This document shows, in pieces, positions 10,068 through 19,396 of a stretch of 64,000 nucleotides of DNA. The stretch comes from Orientia tsutsugamushi str. Boryong (GTDB lineage Bacteria; Pseudomonadota; Alphaproteobacteria; Rickettsiales; Rickettsiaceae). The stretch spans positions 1,116,001-1,180,000 of the forward strand of contig NC_009488.1 of assembly GCF_000063545.1 (NCBI RefSeq). Reading direction: 5' to 3'. Position numbers and translations under genes: made by a program. The first letter of the stretch is position 1. Each line of letters opens with the position of its first letter. Under the pieces are notes generated by a model. The model was not told the origin of the DNA, did not search any database, and was given only the letters and a program-made list of their open reading frames with translations.

Positions 10068-10340
10068 TCAGAATAGTGGAGATGGTGAACAAATGCTGAT
10101 GGAAAAGCTTTAAGAAAAACTAAAAAGCAGTGGCTAGCACTAATAGTTCACCAACTATAAGTATATAATAATGAAAATTATAGAAGAATTACAGGGAAAT
10201 TACAACTTTTTAATAGAATTATTTGGCATTGAGCAATCTAAAGTTAGCAGTATTTATCTAAATTACAAAAAGTTGGTTTTATTGAATATGAAAATAGAAC
10301 TGTAACTAAAGGTAGATATAAGTTGAGTCATATTCTATAG
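10068..10340 (+). pseudogene. Remnant of RAGE-type replication protein gene
   Basis: Two pieces in different frames resemble the replication-associated gene at 38015-39566. TNADGKALRKTKKQWLALIV matches the GKALSKTSKQLLSFIVFRL block there, and LQKVGFIEYENRTVTKGRYK matches its LRDAGFIEVENRTIIKDNVK block. Between them are stops and at least one frameshift. It is a dead relic of an earlier RAGE insertion. The family has a winged-helix-like region typical of plasmid replication initiators (inference). Confidence 0.7.
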
Positions 10341-10713
10341 TTAAACTATTATAAAACAATTATAATAGTAAGATGTAATGAAAAAGTAATTAGTAAAACC
10401 CTCAATCTCTCCATGATAATTAATAACTTATGCAGCTTACATTCAAAAACCATCCTGTAGAACTTTTGCCAATTCGGACTATATTTTAAAACGTCAATTT
10501 AGGATAAGGAGTCATGAGAATAAGAGAATTGTTTTTAACAAGTTGACTTAATCCATTCATTTATATAATAATTTTTAAGTTAATTTAGATAATTACTGAT
10601 AACTTTAGCATAAAATCTCTAAAAAGTTAATAATTATTAATCTCTTATGTTGTAGTTAAGTCACATATGCAAGATTTTATTATTTATTTTATAAGTAAAT
10701 TTCGGTGCTGATT
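10341..10713. other. Non-coding stretch with a solo IS982-type end
   Basis: No gene is visible. It contains a copy of the CGTCAATTTAGGATAAG terminal sequence at 10492, but no attached transposase. Confidence 0.5.
10492..10516 (+). repeat. Solo IS982-type terminal repeat
   Basis: CGTCAATTTAGGATAAGGAG here is the same as the end of the IS982-type remnant at 11273 and close to both ends of the miniature elements at 39960-40330 and 52868-53214. Confidence 0.7.
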
Positions 10714-10995
10714 TTAGCTAGCATAAAGCTTACAGTTTTTTTATTCAGCTCTATAGCAATTTCTGGTAGTTTAAGGTATTGAGCAAGAGGTAAGAATTCT
10801 TGCTTAGTTTCAATGATAATTTTTTGTCTTTTTTTATCTGATTTTATGAATACGGTTTGAATGTTATGTAAACAGTTGCTAATAACAAATCTTTTTTTTT
10901 GCTAACGCAATATTTTAATCATTTCTCTAGAACTGATTTTTTTATTCCAATTAATTCTGATAATATCAAAAACCTGTTCTGCAATATTTTTACCA
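10714..10995 (-). pseudogene. SpoT-like HD hydrolase, C-terminal remnant
   Basis: The reverse strand shows QEFLPLAQYLKLPEIAIELN and KKISSREMI, matching the C-terminal half of the SpoT-like genes at 27330-27905 and 35754-36329. Frameshifts and stops break it and the N-terminal HD half is absent. It abuts a traE fragment in the opposite orientation, so it sits at a rearrangement junction. Confidence 0.75.
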
Positions 10996-11130
10996 AGAAA
11001 CTTATTTAAAAGAGTGGGCAATTTTTGTGATGAAATGCTTGTTTACTACTTCTCCAAATGAGGTAGAAAGATAAATAGCTGACATGAAGGTAGTATCTAG
11101 TAATACTGAATCTTTAGATAAGTTTTTTCA
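10996..11130 (+). pseudogene. traE fragment
   Basis: The frame reads TYLKEWAIFVMKCLFTTSPNEVER, a stop, then IADMKVVSSNTESLDKFF. This closely matches residues about 68-110 of traE at 13891-14442. It is a fragment of about 45 codons with an in-frame TAA, left by an older RAGE copy. Confidence 0.85.
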
Positions 11131-11272
11131 GAATCTTAGCCCATGCTTGATGTATTGTTGAACTTGATATGTGTTTACTATTGTCTTTTACACTTGGCAA
11201 TATCCATTCACTTTTTAAGCATAGTTTGCTGTTTTGCAGTACTTCTATTAATTTATCAGCTAACCCTATATA
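11131..11272 (-). pseudogene. Integrase, middle fragment
   Basis: The reverse strand reads ADKLIEVLQNSKLCLKSEW and then ILPSVKDNSKHISSS. This aligns with EAMEILQARKLISTSKWVLP and PSSTSESGHLSHP of the RAGE tyrosine recombinase at 62998-64000. It is on the same strand as the N-terminal integrase fragment at 11487-11757 and is separated from it by an IS982-type remnant, so both are probably halves of one interrupted gene. Confidence 0.75.
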
Positions 11273-11486
11273 CGTCAATTTAGGATAAGGAGTCAGGAGA
11301 AGAAGAAGAGATAAAGATGGGGATTAAGTTTAGAGATAGAATAACTAGCAAGAGAAGCAATTATACGAACAAAGAAATTAAGAGGAGAACGGTGTCTAAT
11401 ATGCTCTAAATGCATATGTTTTTTAGTACATTAAAGACAGATTCAATTAAAGAACGTTTATTTAATAACCGCTTATCTATAGCAAT
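11273..11486 (-). pseudogene. IS982-family transposase C-terminal remnant with right end
   Basis: The reverse strand reads KRSLIESVFNVLKN and, after a one-base frameshift, HLEHIRHRSPLNFFVRIIAS. This is the conserved end of IS982-family transposases (an IE-x-RHRS-x-NF block). The coding remnant runs to within a few bases of the terminal sequence CGTCAATTTAGGATAAG at 11273, so that sequence is the element's own end. The N-terminal half has been lost by fusion into the integrase remnant. Confidence 0.75.
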
Positions 11487-11757
11487 ATCCCTTTTTAACT
11501 GCTGTATCTTTTTTCTAGCTTCTACTACCATTAGATTTGGCTAATCTCCTATTTTTATTTTATAATACATGCCATTAATGTTTATTCCTAAATATAGTCT
11601 TCTAAATCCAGTATATGATATTATAAAAAGTAAGTTCATTTCTTTTTTATCTCTAAACTTGAATGTGTTTTCTTCTTTGGTTGGTACTTTTATTGTATTT
11701 AATGCTGCTTGTGTAAATTTAAATACTATATACTGCCATATTTATCGCCCTTTATAA
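11487..11757 (-). pseudogene. Integrase, N-terminal fragment
   Basis: The reverse strand reads FTQAALNTIKVPTKEENTF, then a stretch with SYTGFRRLYLGININGMYYK and KIGD, a stop, and NLMVVEARKKIQQLKRDIA. This is the N-terminal DUF4102-type arm-binding domain of RAGE tyrosine recombinases. The part upstream of the integrase at the right edge, KIARELKTLMANGIDP, has the same character. It ends abruptly where the IS982-type remnant begins. Confidence 0.75.
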
Positions 11758-12170
11758 ATTTAAAATTGGCGTAAACTTATAGTCTGTAGTATGATTTTTA
11801 TTTGATAGCAAATACTTTTGTAACAATAAGAAATATTTTTAAGCAACATTATCAACTGAAGGTTATTCTAAGCTTATCAACTATAAATTCAAGTTGTTGG
11901 ATTAAAAATTAGCATTCCAACTAGCCAAATATTAGACATAAATTCACTCTATATTTCTGCAATTGACATCAAGATATTATTGTCATATTGACAAATAATA
12001 TTAATACAGCTACAGTTAAATTCATGTATCAACTTAAACGAGAATAAACTAAATAGCTGCTTTTATAAAGCGCATAAAGCTCATAATAACTCTTACTCTA
12101 ACTTATTTCTTCTAGTTAGTTTAAATCATCTTAAACATGAAATGCACCTGATTGAAACACCAATCATAGA
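11758..12170. other. Non-coding stretch
   Basis: AT-rich DNA with stops in all frames. I recognise nothing reliable. Part of it may be further eroded group II intron sequence, since the next segment is a reverse transcriptase remnant. Confidence 0.4.
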
Positions 12171-12437
12171 AAATTGTACTATAGCTATTAACAAAGAATG
12201 TTGTAGTCAAAGCTCAATAGTTTCGCCAATTTTGGCTAATGTCTTTCTGCATTATGTTATAGATAGCTGGTTTGCCAAAATCAGCAAAAAAACTTAATTG
12301 AACAAACAGGAATGGTGAGGTATTGCGACGATATGGTATTTGTCTTTGAAAATGAAGAAGATGCGAAAAGGTTTTATGATGTTTGGCCTAAAAAGTGAAA
12401 TAAGTATGGGCTAAATATCAATGAAGCTAAATCACAA
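12171..12437 (+). pseudogene. Group II intron reverse transcriptase remnant
   Basis: The frame reads CCSQSSIVSPILANVFLHYV, then after a frameshift GMVRYCDDMVFVFENEEDA and KYGLNINEAKSQ. These match reverse transcriptase blocks 4-6 of group II intron maturases (PQGSIISPILANIYLHYVLD, RYADDF, LELAEDKT). The catalytic YADD is changed to YCDD and stops interrupt the frame. It is unlike the intron protein at 33607-35320, so it comes from a second intron family. Confidence 0.8.
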
Positions 12438-12439
12438 AT

Positions 12440-12655
12440 ATACTTCTTTCGAAACTAGAGAATAATGATAAAAGGAATAATCGTAGATTAGCATGGAGAA
12501 AGAGCTGTGAATGAAAACGTTATTGGTATGCTAAAACGGGTTCAAAATTATTGCTGATAAATATCGAAATAGACGTGAAAGATTCGGTCTTAGATTTAAT
12601 TTGATCTCTGGTATTTATAATTTTGAACTACGTTAACCAGTTTCGAAAGAAGTCT
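12440..12655 (+). mobile_element. Internally deleted IS5-type element
   Basis: The left end (ACTTCTTTCGAAACT) joins directly to the last third of the transposase gene (AAAACGTTATTGGTATGC onward), and the right end AGTTTCGAAAGAAGTCT follows. Compared with the full copy at 54944-55850 about 690 bases are missing. ATTATATG after the right end continues the integrase gene, consistent with the ATT target duplication seen for the full copy. Confidence 0.8.
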
Positions 12656-13430
12656 ATTATATGAAAAAAAGATAAGCAAGATTCGAATGAGTGATATTGA
12701 ACCAATATTCAATGATATCAGCAAAGAGGGAAAATATGCCACAGCAAATGCATTGCTAGCAACCTTACGCACTATATTTAATAAGGCAATAAAATGGGGA
12801 TTAATAGAAAACAATCCTACTCTAGGGATAGAGCAGCATAAACTGCAAGCAAGAGAGAGACGTCTAAGTTACGATGAAATGGGTAGATTTTTACAAGTAT
12901 TATGCGGAGAAGCAAGTCCATTGATAAGAGATTTTGCATTACTAGCGTTATATACTGGAGCTAGAAAAAGTAATGTGTTAGAGATGGAATGGGACAATAT
13001 AGATTTTGAAAGAAAAATATGGCATATACCAAAAACTAAGAACGGAAAGGCGCAAAATATACCATTAACAGATGAGGCAATGGAAATATTGCAAGCAAGG
13101 AAATTAATATCTACAAGTAAATGGGTACTACCAAGTTCTACTAGCGAAAGCGGACACTTATCGCATCCAAATACCGCATGGAAGATAATTTGTGAAAAGG
13201 CAAGCATAAAAAATTTCAGAATACACGATCTAAGAAGGACGTTTGCAAGTTGTATGGGGGATGCAGGCGAAAGTCAGAGGACAATTAGTATAGCATTGAA
13301 TCATATTAATCCAAACTCAACAATACCTTATACTATAGCTTGTATGGAGTTAGTACGAGAGTATATGTCTAAGGCTATACAAATAATTAGTGAATGTGCT
13401 AGAAGTTATAATATTTATAATACTATCTGA
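12656..13430 (+). pseudogene. RAGE integrase, 5'-truncated (copy A)
   Basis: Tyrosine recombinase core missing its N-terminal domain, which the IS5-type remnant has removed; the frame enters as YEKKISKIRMSDIEPIF. The core is otherwise identical in sequence to the copy at 62998-64000. It shows LYTGARKSNVLEMEW with the first catalytic Arg, HDLRRTFAS as the HxxR box, and LNHINPNSTIPYTIA with a candidate Tyr nucleophile. An internal ATG at 12687 opens a 247-residue frame, but without the arm-binding domain it is unlikely to recombine RAGE ends. Confidence 0.85.
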
Positions 13431-13555
13431 CTGATATAAACGTTGTGGTAAGAATAGTGCGATTTCATGTCGCACATGCATATATGAACACTAATTATTG
13501 CAGGTAAAATCTGTGTTTGAAGATATTTAGCTAATTTAAACATTATAGTAGCAGA

Positions 13556-13891
13556 ATGAGAAATCTCATGCTACAATTGAGGCTGAAGGTGATTATACAA
13601 AATCAAAAATTATGTTGGGCATTATCGAGGCCGTTGAAGTATATGGGTTTGAGCATTGACGAATGGGGAGTAGTGCTAGCTGGAGTAGCTCCAGGAATTG
13701 TACTACTAAACAGCAGGCATGCTAAATTAGGCCTAGCCTTTATGGTTGGAGGAATTGCTCTATGTTATTGCTTTAAGAAAATTAAGAAGGTATCTGAGAA
13801 TTTTTTGCTAAAAAGTTTTTTAGTAGCTAAAGGTTTATTGCCAGCTCCATTAGGATATCCAAGGCTTTTGGGCAAAAAAGTTGGCAAGTAA
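13556..13891 (+). CDS. traL: F-type conjugative transfer protein TraL (copy A)
   Basis: Small inner-membrane protein of the F-type secretion channel. The 111-residue product has the TraL layout: a short N-terminus, two hydrophobic segments around residues 38-52 and 57-71 (AGVAPGIVLL and GLAFMVGGIALCYC), then a basic tail. It is the first gene of the tra series, overlaps traE by one base, and follows the integrase after 125 bases. The frame is intact, but its partners are mostly broken, so function is doubtful. The N-terminal 20 residues look unlike the family, so the true start may be further in. Confidence 0.8.
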   Translation: MRNLMLQLRLKVIIQNQKLCWALSRPLKYMGLSIDEWGVVLAGVAPGIVLLNSRHAKLGLAFMVGGIALCYCFKKIKKVSENFLLKSFLVAKGLLPAPLGYPRLLGKKVGK

Positions 13892-14442
13892 TGAATCATC
13901 TCTTTAAGCAAAATGCTATACAAGAGCTGGTTAAATATAATAAATGCTTACTTTCAGTAACTATATTGCTAGCTGCAGCTAATATAATTGCGATAATGGC
14001 TGCAATTACCAAAGAAGAAAAGTGGTTATTAATTCCAGCAATGGAGCCTGATCGTAAAATGATGGTTTCATCAAAAAATTACCATGAAACCTATTTAAAG
14101 GAATGGGCAATTTATGTAACGAAACTCTTATTTACTACTTCTCCAAATGAGGTAGAAAGACAAATAGCAGACATGAAAGTTGCATCTAGTAATACTGAAT
14201 CTTTAAATAAATTTTTTCATGATCACTTGCAATTTGTTAAAGGCTCAAATGTGTCTTCAGTCTTTTTTCCGAAGAAGGTTGAAGTGATAAAGGATGGAGT
14301 ATTAATTAGTGGAACGCTTCGTTATTGGTTTAGCGATAGTAAACATATAGCTGTCGATAAGACTTACCTTTTGACTTACAAGCGAAGTCCTAATTACCTT
14401 TTGTTGTTAACTGGCGTTAAAGAGAATGGAATAAAAAAATGA
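13891..14442 (+). CDS. traE: F-type conjugative transfer protein TraE (copy A)
   Basis: TraE is a VirB5/VirB8-like inner-membrane component of the F-type mating-pair channel. The 183-residue frame is full length for the family. One membrane segment lies at residues 23-41 (LSVTILLAAANIIAIMA), followed by a periplasmic domain with KEWAIYVTKLLFTTSPNEVE. It starts on the last base of traL and its stop overlaps traK by 4 bases, as in an intact operon. The sequence is identical in copy B. Confidence 0.88.
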   Translation: MNHLFKQNAIQELVKYNKCLLSVTILLAAANIIAIMAAITKEEKWLLIPAMEPDRKMMVSSKNYHETYLKEWAIYVTKLLFTTSPNEVERQIADMKVASSNTESLNKFFHDHLQFVKGSNVSSVFFPKKVEVIKDGVLISGTLRYWFSDSKHIAVDKTYLLTYKRSPNYLLLLTGVKENGIKK

Positions 14443-14840
14443 GTATTAGAATTTTGAGGTTTATGATAGGGTTTATTGCTTTAGTCAAGTTTAGTGATGT
14501 ATATGCGGTAGAATATGAGTTAGAAGTTGATAATTTGCTGAAGCTTGAGATTTCTGATAGTGGGCCAACAAGAATTAATCTTAAAGATGAAAAAATCAAT
14601 GATATTTTTATGTATCCTCAAAATGCAGCCGAAGTTGTAGTTCATGAGTCTGGATGTTTGTTTATTGCTCCACGAGAAGAAGAAAAGAAGCTTTATTTAA
14701 CAGTAATAGGAGAACACAAAACAATTCAAGATTTAATGTTAACTTTTACTCCAAAAACTCCAAGCCATGTAACGCTTATTAATGCTGCTACAGAAGAAGC
14801 TGAAAAGGATAATTCAAAAGGAAAAATAAAATTAGCTTAA
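14439..14840 (+). pseudogene. traK: traK, C-terminally truncated (copy A)
   Basis: TraK is the secretin-like outer-membrane ring component. A signal peptide is visible (LRFMIGFIALVKFSDVYA), followed by the N-terminal domain with SDSGPTRINLKDEKINDIF and HVTLINA. The family is about 240 residues long but only 133 remain. Downstream, after about 70 bases, the sequence is already C-terminal TraB, so one deletion removed the traK end and most of traB. Both RAGE copies share this deletion. Confidence 0.85.
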
Positions 14841-14903
14841 AATGCTAGTTTTTACTTTAAAGCTTGTTAAGCTCAGCATCAAGCATATTAAAACTGCTTC
14901 AAA

Positions 14904-15416
14904 GTAAAATTTCATTATGGAGATATTATTGAAAACAAGGCGGAAGGCTGGTTGATAGGTGAAGATGGACGTTCTGGAATTAAAGGAATCGTGGTAGATA
15001 AATCGTCTAACATAGCAAGCATGGCTGCATTAAATGGAGTATTTAGCAATATTGCTAAGTTTCTACAAGCTAAGGCTATTAAACCTGATATGCTACCAAC
15101 TTTAAACCTAGTAGCTGGAGGTCATCAACAACAAGAGTTTCAGATTGGAGATGCGCTTCAGTCTGGAGCTTACTCTGGAGCTAGTAATGCTTTTGATAAG
15201 CTAGCTGATTTTGCTATAAAACAAGCTGATTCTATGAGCCCAGTCGTTCTTATTGCGTCAGGTAGAGTCATCGATGTTGTATTTAAAAAAGGTTTTGACT
15301 TACGTGAGCACAAGAAGAAGCCACATAATTTAACTTATTCACAATCAACTAACAATGAAAAAGTTAATTTGCATAATAAATTCGACCAATCACAAAAGTT
15401 AGAGGAGCATTTATAA
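14904..15416 (+). pseudogene. traB: traB, C-terminal fragment (copy A)
   Basis: TraB is the VirB10-like protein spanning inner and outer membranes. The frame enters with FHYGDIIENKAEGWLIGEDG, and the C-terminal beta-barrel region follows (SGIKGIVVDKSSNIASMAA, then VLIASGRVIDVVF). About two thirds of the usual 400-plus residues, including the membrane anchor and the proline-rich linker, are missing. No proper start codon is present; the frame opens at a TTG at 14952. It overlaps traV by one base. Confidence 0.85.
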
Positions 15417-15706
15417 TGAAGTTTTTATTATTGCTATTGGGCTGTATGAGCCTAACAAGCTTCTTTTTCGAAAGTAATTTTGATTGTAAAATTCCTAAAG
15501 GGCAAAAATGTAAGTCTTTATATGAAATAAAGAAAATGGCTGCTCAAGGAGTTTTTGACCCTGATAATGTTGAGAAAGTTGAAACATCAAAAATTAAATC
15601 AAAAAGGCGTTGTGTTCTATACTGTAAGCGATCTAAAGCAGTTCAAGGTGTAGCTGTTGTTAACACTTCACCTAAAAAACCAAAAATGAGTGATATTGCA
15701 ACTTAA
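15416..15706 (+). pseudogene. traV: traV-like lipoprotein, altered C-terminus (copy A)
   Basis: TraV is the outer-membrane lipoprotein that anchors the TraK ring. A lipobox LLGC (Cys at residue 10) follows a hydrophobic signal. The conserved FDCKIPKGQKCKSLYEI block and FDPDNVEKVETSKI come next. After residue 60 the two RAGE copies read different frames because copy A has one extra A near 15598. Either copy may be the mutated one. At 96 residues it is shorter than usual TraV, and the next genes expected (traC, traW) are absent. Confidence 0.75.
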
Positions 15707-15751
15707 AAATGATTTATGTGATAATATAGGTTAAATTACTATATCTCTGTA

Positions 15752-16582
15752 CTTTACAAACACTTCAATGCCTGATACTAATGCTTCTGGTAGACTTATA
15801 TGTCTTTGTCCTAAGCCAGGGATTCCAATACCTGTACCTGGTATATTCCGGTAGGATTTTGGGAGCCAGTACGCCTTGTAGATGTTACAAAGTCGCCAAT
15901 GTGTATGGTAAGTCTTGGAGGTTTGTCATTTGGAAGTGCTACTCAAAAAGGCATGAAAGATGAGGCTGAAGGAAGTGCTTTTTATCACATTCATTGGTAT
16001 GTCTATCCTGTGATTTATTGGCTGGAAATTTTGCTTGATTTTATTTGTCTGGAAATGGCTGCAGTCGATATAGCATATTTAACAGAGTTTGATCCATTAT
16101 GGAGTGATGACGCTAAATCTGCGATTTTAAATCCAGAAACGCTGTTGTTTCAAAATGTAGCTGCTTATCAAGCATGTATAGCTGATTGCATGAGTTGCAG
16201 CGCTGGTTTATTAGCAAGTGATTATGCTTTTTGGTGTGCTGAATGTCAAGGAATGCTTTACCCTTTTACTGGAACAGCTGCGGCGCATAATGGTGGAGTT
16301 GGAACATCTGTATTAATGGTAAGTAAGTTTATGGCTAGAATGCATAGGCAACTGATGTTATGGGGATATTATGGTTATAAAGGCTTATGTGGCAAGTATC
16401 CCATGCCTATTATGAAGAAAAGTCAGTATCGACTACAAATGACTTATCCGATTCCAGAAACCAGATCCTGCAAGAGCATAGGCCAAACAGAAGCTACATG
16501 GCAGGCTGGAAGAGAATTTCCAGTTAATGGTGAAGATTTTGGTTACTTGATTTGGCGAAAAAGAGATTGTTGTTTGCTTTGA
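15752..16582 (+). pseudogene. traU: traU, N-truncated and frameshifted (copy A)
   Basis: TraU is a cysteine-rich periplasmic protein needed for pilus assembly and DNA transfer. The first part reads GRLICLCPKPGIPIPVPGI, then a one-base frameshift near 15849 shifts to GFWEPVRLVDVTKSPMCMVS and the rest runs to residue 227 of the long frame. Many Cys residues (ACIADCMSCSAG, WCAECQG) match the family. The signal peptide and the first ~60 residues are missing. The usual length is about 330 residues. Confidence 0.88.
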
Positions 16583-16600
16583 TAAGGGTTAGAGAGGAAT

Positions 16601-16983
16601 ATGGTTATACGAGTAATGATGTTGATGGTTTTATTATTTGTTAATAATGCTAATGCTTTTTTTTGGGCCAGCAAAAAACTTTTATTTTTGTCTCATTTTC
16701 AATGAGTGATGAGGCTTTAAAAAGCTATTTTGCTGAATCTCAAAAGGCTGGAGCTCAATTGATTATGCGTGGGTTAATTAATAACTCATTTACACAAACA
16801 AAGAATAAAACTATGGAGCTTGGTATTAGCTTCGATATAGATCCTAGCTTGTTTGAACAATATAAAATTGATGTTGTTCCTGTGATAGTAATAGATGATG
16901 AAAAAAGAGGATTAACCAAGAAATTAACTGGCCATATTCCTTTAGCAATAGCATTAGAAATTATGAATGAGAATACTCAATGA
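16601..16983 (+). CDS. trbC: F-type pilin assembly protein TrbC, split at a T8 run (copy A)
   Basis: A signal peptide starts at the ATG at 16601 (MVIRVMMLMVLLFVNNANA), and the mature TrbC domain starts one frame away around 16663 (KTFIFVSFSMSDEALKSYF, IDPSLFEQYKIDVVPVIVI). The two frames meet at eight T residues, 16657-16664. Losing or gaining a T, or RNA polymerase slippage, would fuse them into a normal protein. TrbC is a thioredoxin-fold periplasmic protein for pilus assembly. The identical T8 run is present in copy B. It overlaps traN by 17 bases. Confidence 0.85.
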
Positions 16984-17985
16984 GATTATTATCTATATTA
17001 ACTTTTTGATAGTGCTCAATATTAGCTGTTGTTTAGCTTCAATGCAAAGCAGTTATAATGAAGCTAGCAACTATAATGTAAATCTTGGAAATTCTTCAAA
17101 TACACAAGAATTATTTCATCAAGGTAGTAATGTCAATTATCCTAACAATGATGAGGATTTAACCTACCATGGCCGTAATCAGCTTGGTACAGAAAGTGGG
17201 GCAATGTTATTTCAAGCTGAAAACAGTAAAAACAATGCCTTAACTCAACATAATATCAACGATCAAAATTATATGATAGCTAATTCAATGAGAATTGAAT
17301 CTGATCCTTTAAGTGCCCTTGATAGCAGTAACTTCGTAACTCAGACAAGTAAAACTAATACTGAAATTATTCAAAGTTGTAATGAAGGTAGTAATTTTAA
17401 CATTGAACTTATTCGAGAATTAAATGTTGAGTGCAGATTAGAGAATGTATGGCTTTCTTGGCAAAACCGGCAAATGGAATTTGCAACAGAAGAAATAGTA
17501 GAGAATCATAGTAATTGGCTTAATGGTCGTGCAGATTTCCATGACGTAGATAAAAATAATGAAAAAATATACAAGTTAGCAGGTGATAGCCAAATGGCTG
17601 CAAGACGAATGAGGAGTGCTGTTGCTGATAGGCTTGGCGTATCTATAGAGCATATTGGAACAAAGTTTATATTATATCAAAAAGAGGTAAAATATGTATA
17701 CTTCGCTATGACTACAGAGATAAGACTCAAGAACTAAGGGAAGTAGCAGAATATTGGCAAGTTGTAAAGCCTGAACTTGAACAATTAATAGAAAGTAATG
17801 AATGCTATGAGGTGAATAGACTCAACTATGAGAGTGGTGATAGAGTATTTTTTGACAAGTTTAGAGTCAATCGTTCATATTGGAAACAAAAGATTGTTTT
17901 TTCTTGTACTAGCGATCCAAAAGATGGTTGCAAACACCTTAAAATTCAAAATTGTGAATTAAAAACAGCACTTGCCAAAAAATTG
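16967..17985 (+). pseudogene. traN: traN, frameshifted and truncated (copy A)
   Basis: TraN is the outer-membrane mating-pair stabilisation protein. A signal peptide (INFLIVLNISCCLA) precedes an Asn-rich region and the conserved CRLENVWLSWQNRQ stretch. Near 17695 the frame shifts, and TraN continues as RYDYRDKTQELREVAEYWQV and CTSDPKDGCKHLKIQNCELK. At about 17985 homology with copy B stops, and the remaining C-terminal half is replaced by the leader of an ankyrin gene. The first open frame ends at 17737 and the second spans 17812-18018. Confidence 0.88.
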
Positions 17986-18049
17986 AGTATTGCTTTATAT
18001 TTTTATTTTAAGATATAATAACCACATATATTTTTAGGGTGAAAAATAT

Positions 18050-19396
18050 ATGAATAACGATGATTTAGCACGTAACTTATATTACGCAGCCGCACAGAAC
18101 AATGTAGAGAATGTAGAGCGTATTCTAGCACAAGATAATGCTTGTAACATTATCAATACAGTATTTGTTAATGAGGTACTTGGTCCGAGTGGATCTGCTT
18201 TGCATGCAGCAGTTTCGCGTGGGTACATAAATATAGCAATACTTCTGTTAAAAAAGGGCGCTGATGTCAATATCAAAAAACAATATGGATCCACTCCTTT
18301 GCATCTTGCTAGTAAGTTGAACCATGACATAAATATGTTAACGCTTCTGTTAAACAGTGACGCTGATGCCAATTTACCAGATGGTAATGGTATCGCCCCT
18401 GTACATTGTATTATCAATGCTGAATGCGACATCGATAAATTAAAGCTTCTACTTGATAATGGAGCTAATGTTAATTTGATGGATAATGATGGTTGCACTA
18501 CTTTACATCATGCTTCTGGATGTGGGCGCATAGATATAGTAGAGTTTTTATTGAATAATAATGCTGATATTAATATAACAGGTAAGAATACTGTAGTACA
18601 TTCTGCTGCTAAAAATGGCTACAAAGACATGGTACAGTTTTGGTTAGATAGATATCCTAACATGATAAATTTAAATTTACAAGATAATGATGGTAACACT
18701 GCCTTACATTTAGTTGCCAAGCATAGATTCACCATATTACCACATGACTTCACCATATTACCACATGATATACATATGCCCAACCTTATAAATGCTGATA
18801 ATAATGACAAGCGCTTTATAGATATAGCGGAAATGCTGTTGAATAGAGGAGTAGATACAAACATACAAAATAATGATTGTCAAACTGCTTTACATTTAGC
18901 TCTTTTAAGCTACTCTGGATTGTTAGATATAATACATCTAATGATGGATAATTTAGATAGTTTTTTATGCCGATCAATAGATTTGATAAAAAGTTTATGT
19001 AAGAATAATAATGTTAATTTTATTTTAAAGAATAACGATGGTTATACAGTTTTAGATTTAGCTTTAGCTATTGAACATGATCAGCACAAAATCGCAGAGC
19101 ACTTGCAAGAGAAAAGGCTATTATGGAGGACAGAACAAATAGATGCTATAAATGAATCGCTGACAATAATAGCAAGAAATAATGAGCAGATATTAAAAAC
19201 CTATCCAGAAAAAAATGATGCTGAGAAATTTTTGGGAAATTGGCGTGAGTTAGCACGTCTCGGAATGGCTGAGCGGATATTAGACGCATTGGATGATGAT
19301 GATTTTAGAACATTTCAACAGCTTAACGAAGAACGTAAAGTAGAGTTGGATAAAGTAGCGTTGGGAGAGAACACTAATTCAGGACTGGATTGTTAG
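18050..19396 (+). CDS. Ankyrin-repeat protein, C-terminus altered by tandem duplication
   Basis: Probable host-directed effector of 448 residues. About eight ankyrin repeats run from residue 45 to 345 (for example LLLKKGADVNIKKQYGSTPL and LLLDNGANVNLMDNDGCTTL). The C-terminal domain (LLWRTEQIDAINESLTIIAR, NWRELARLGMAERILDAL) is not one I recognise. AGGGTG upstream makes a good ribosome-binding site. A 21-bp tandem duplication at 18728-18769 repeats FTILPHD. The last residues GLDC come from the start of the next 470-bp repeat; without the duplication the protein would end NTNSGNDLRFNGIYF at 20356. Confidence 0.85.
   Translation: MNNDDLARNLYYAAAQNNVENVERILAQDNACNIINTVFVNEVLGPSGSALHAAVSRGYINIAILLLKKGADVNIKKQYGSTPLHLASKLNHDINMLTLLLNSDADANLPDGNGIAPVHCIINAECDIDKLKLLLDNGANVNLMDNDGCTTLHHASGCGRIDIVEFLLNNNADINITGKNTVVHSAAKNGYKDMVQFWLDRYPNMINLNLQDNDGNTALHLVAKHRFTILPHDFTILPHDIHMPNLINADNNDKRFIDIAEMLLNRGVDTNIQNNDCQTALHLALLSYSGLLDIIHLMMDNLDSFLCRSIDLIKSLCKNNNVNFILKNNDGYTVLDLALAIEHDQHKIAEHLQEKRLLWRTEQIDAINESLTIIARNNEQILKTYPEKNDAEKFLGNWRELARLGMAERILDALDDDDFRTFQQLNEERKVELDKVALGENTNSGLDC

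Larger units (their letters stand above)
12656..17985 (+). repeat. Inverted repeat 2, left arm (pairs with 58443-63773)
   Basis: The block from the integrase to mid traN is repeated in opposite orientation near the right edge, with only scattered single-base differences: one extra A in traV, Gly/Val in traB and Cys/Tyr near the traU end. The match ends at 17985 where copy A runs into an ankyrin gene. Confidence 0.9.

Noticed and set aside
12869-13207. Open frame antisense to the integrase (and its twin at 63221-63559)
   Set aside because: It is a shadow of the conserved integrase frame, with no ribosome-binding site and no recognisable family.
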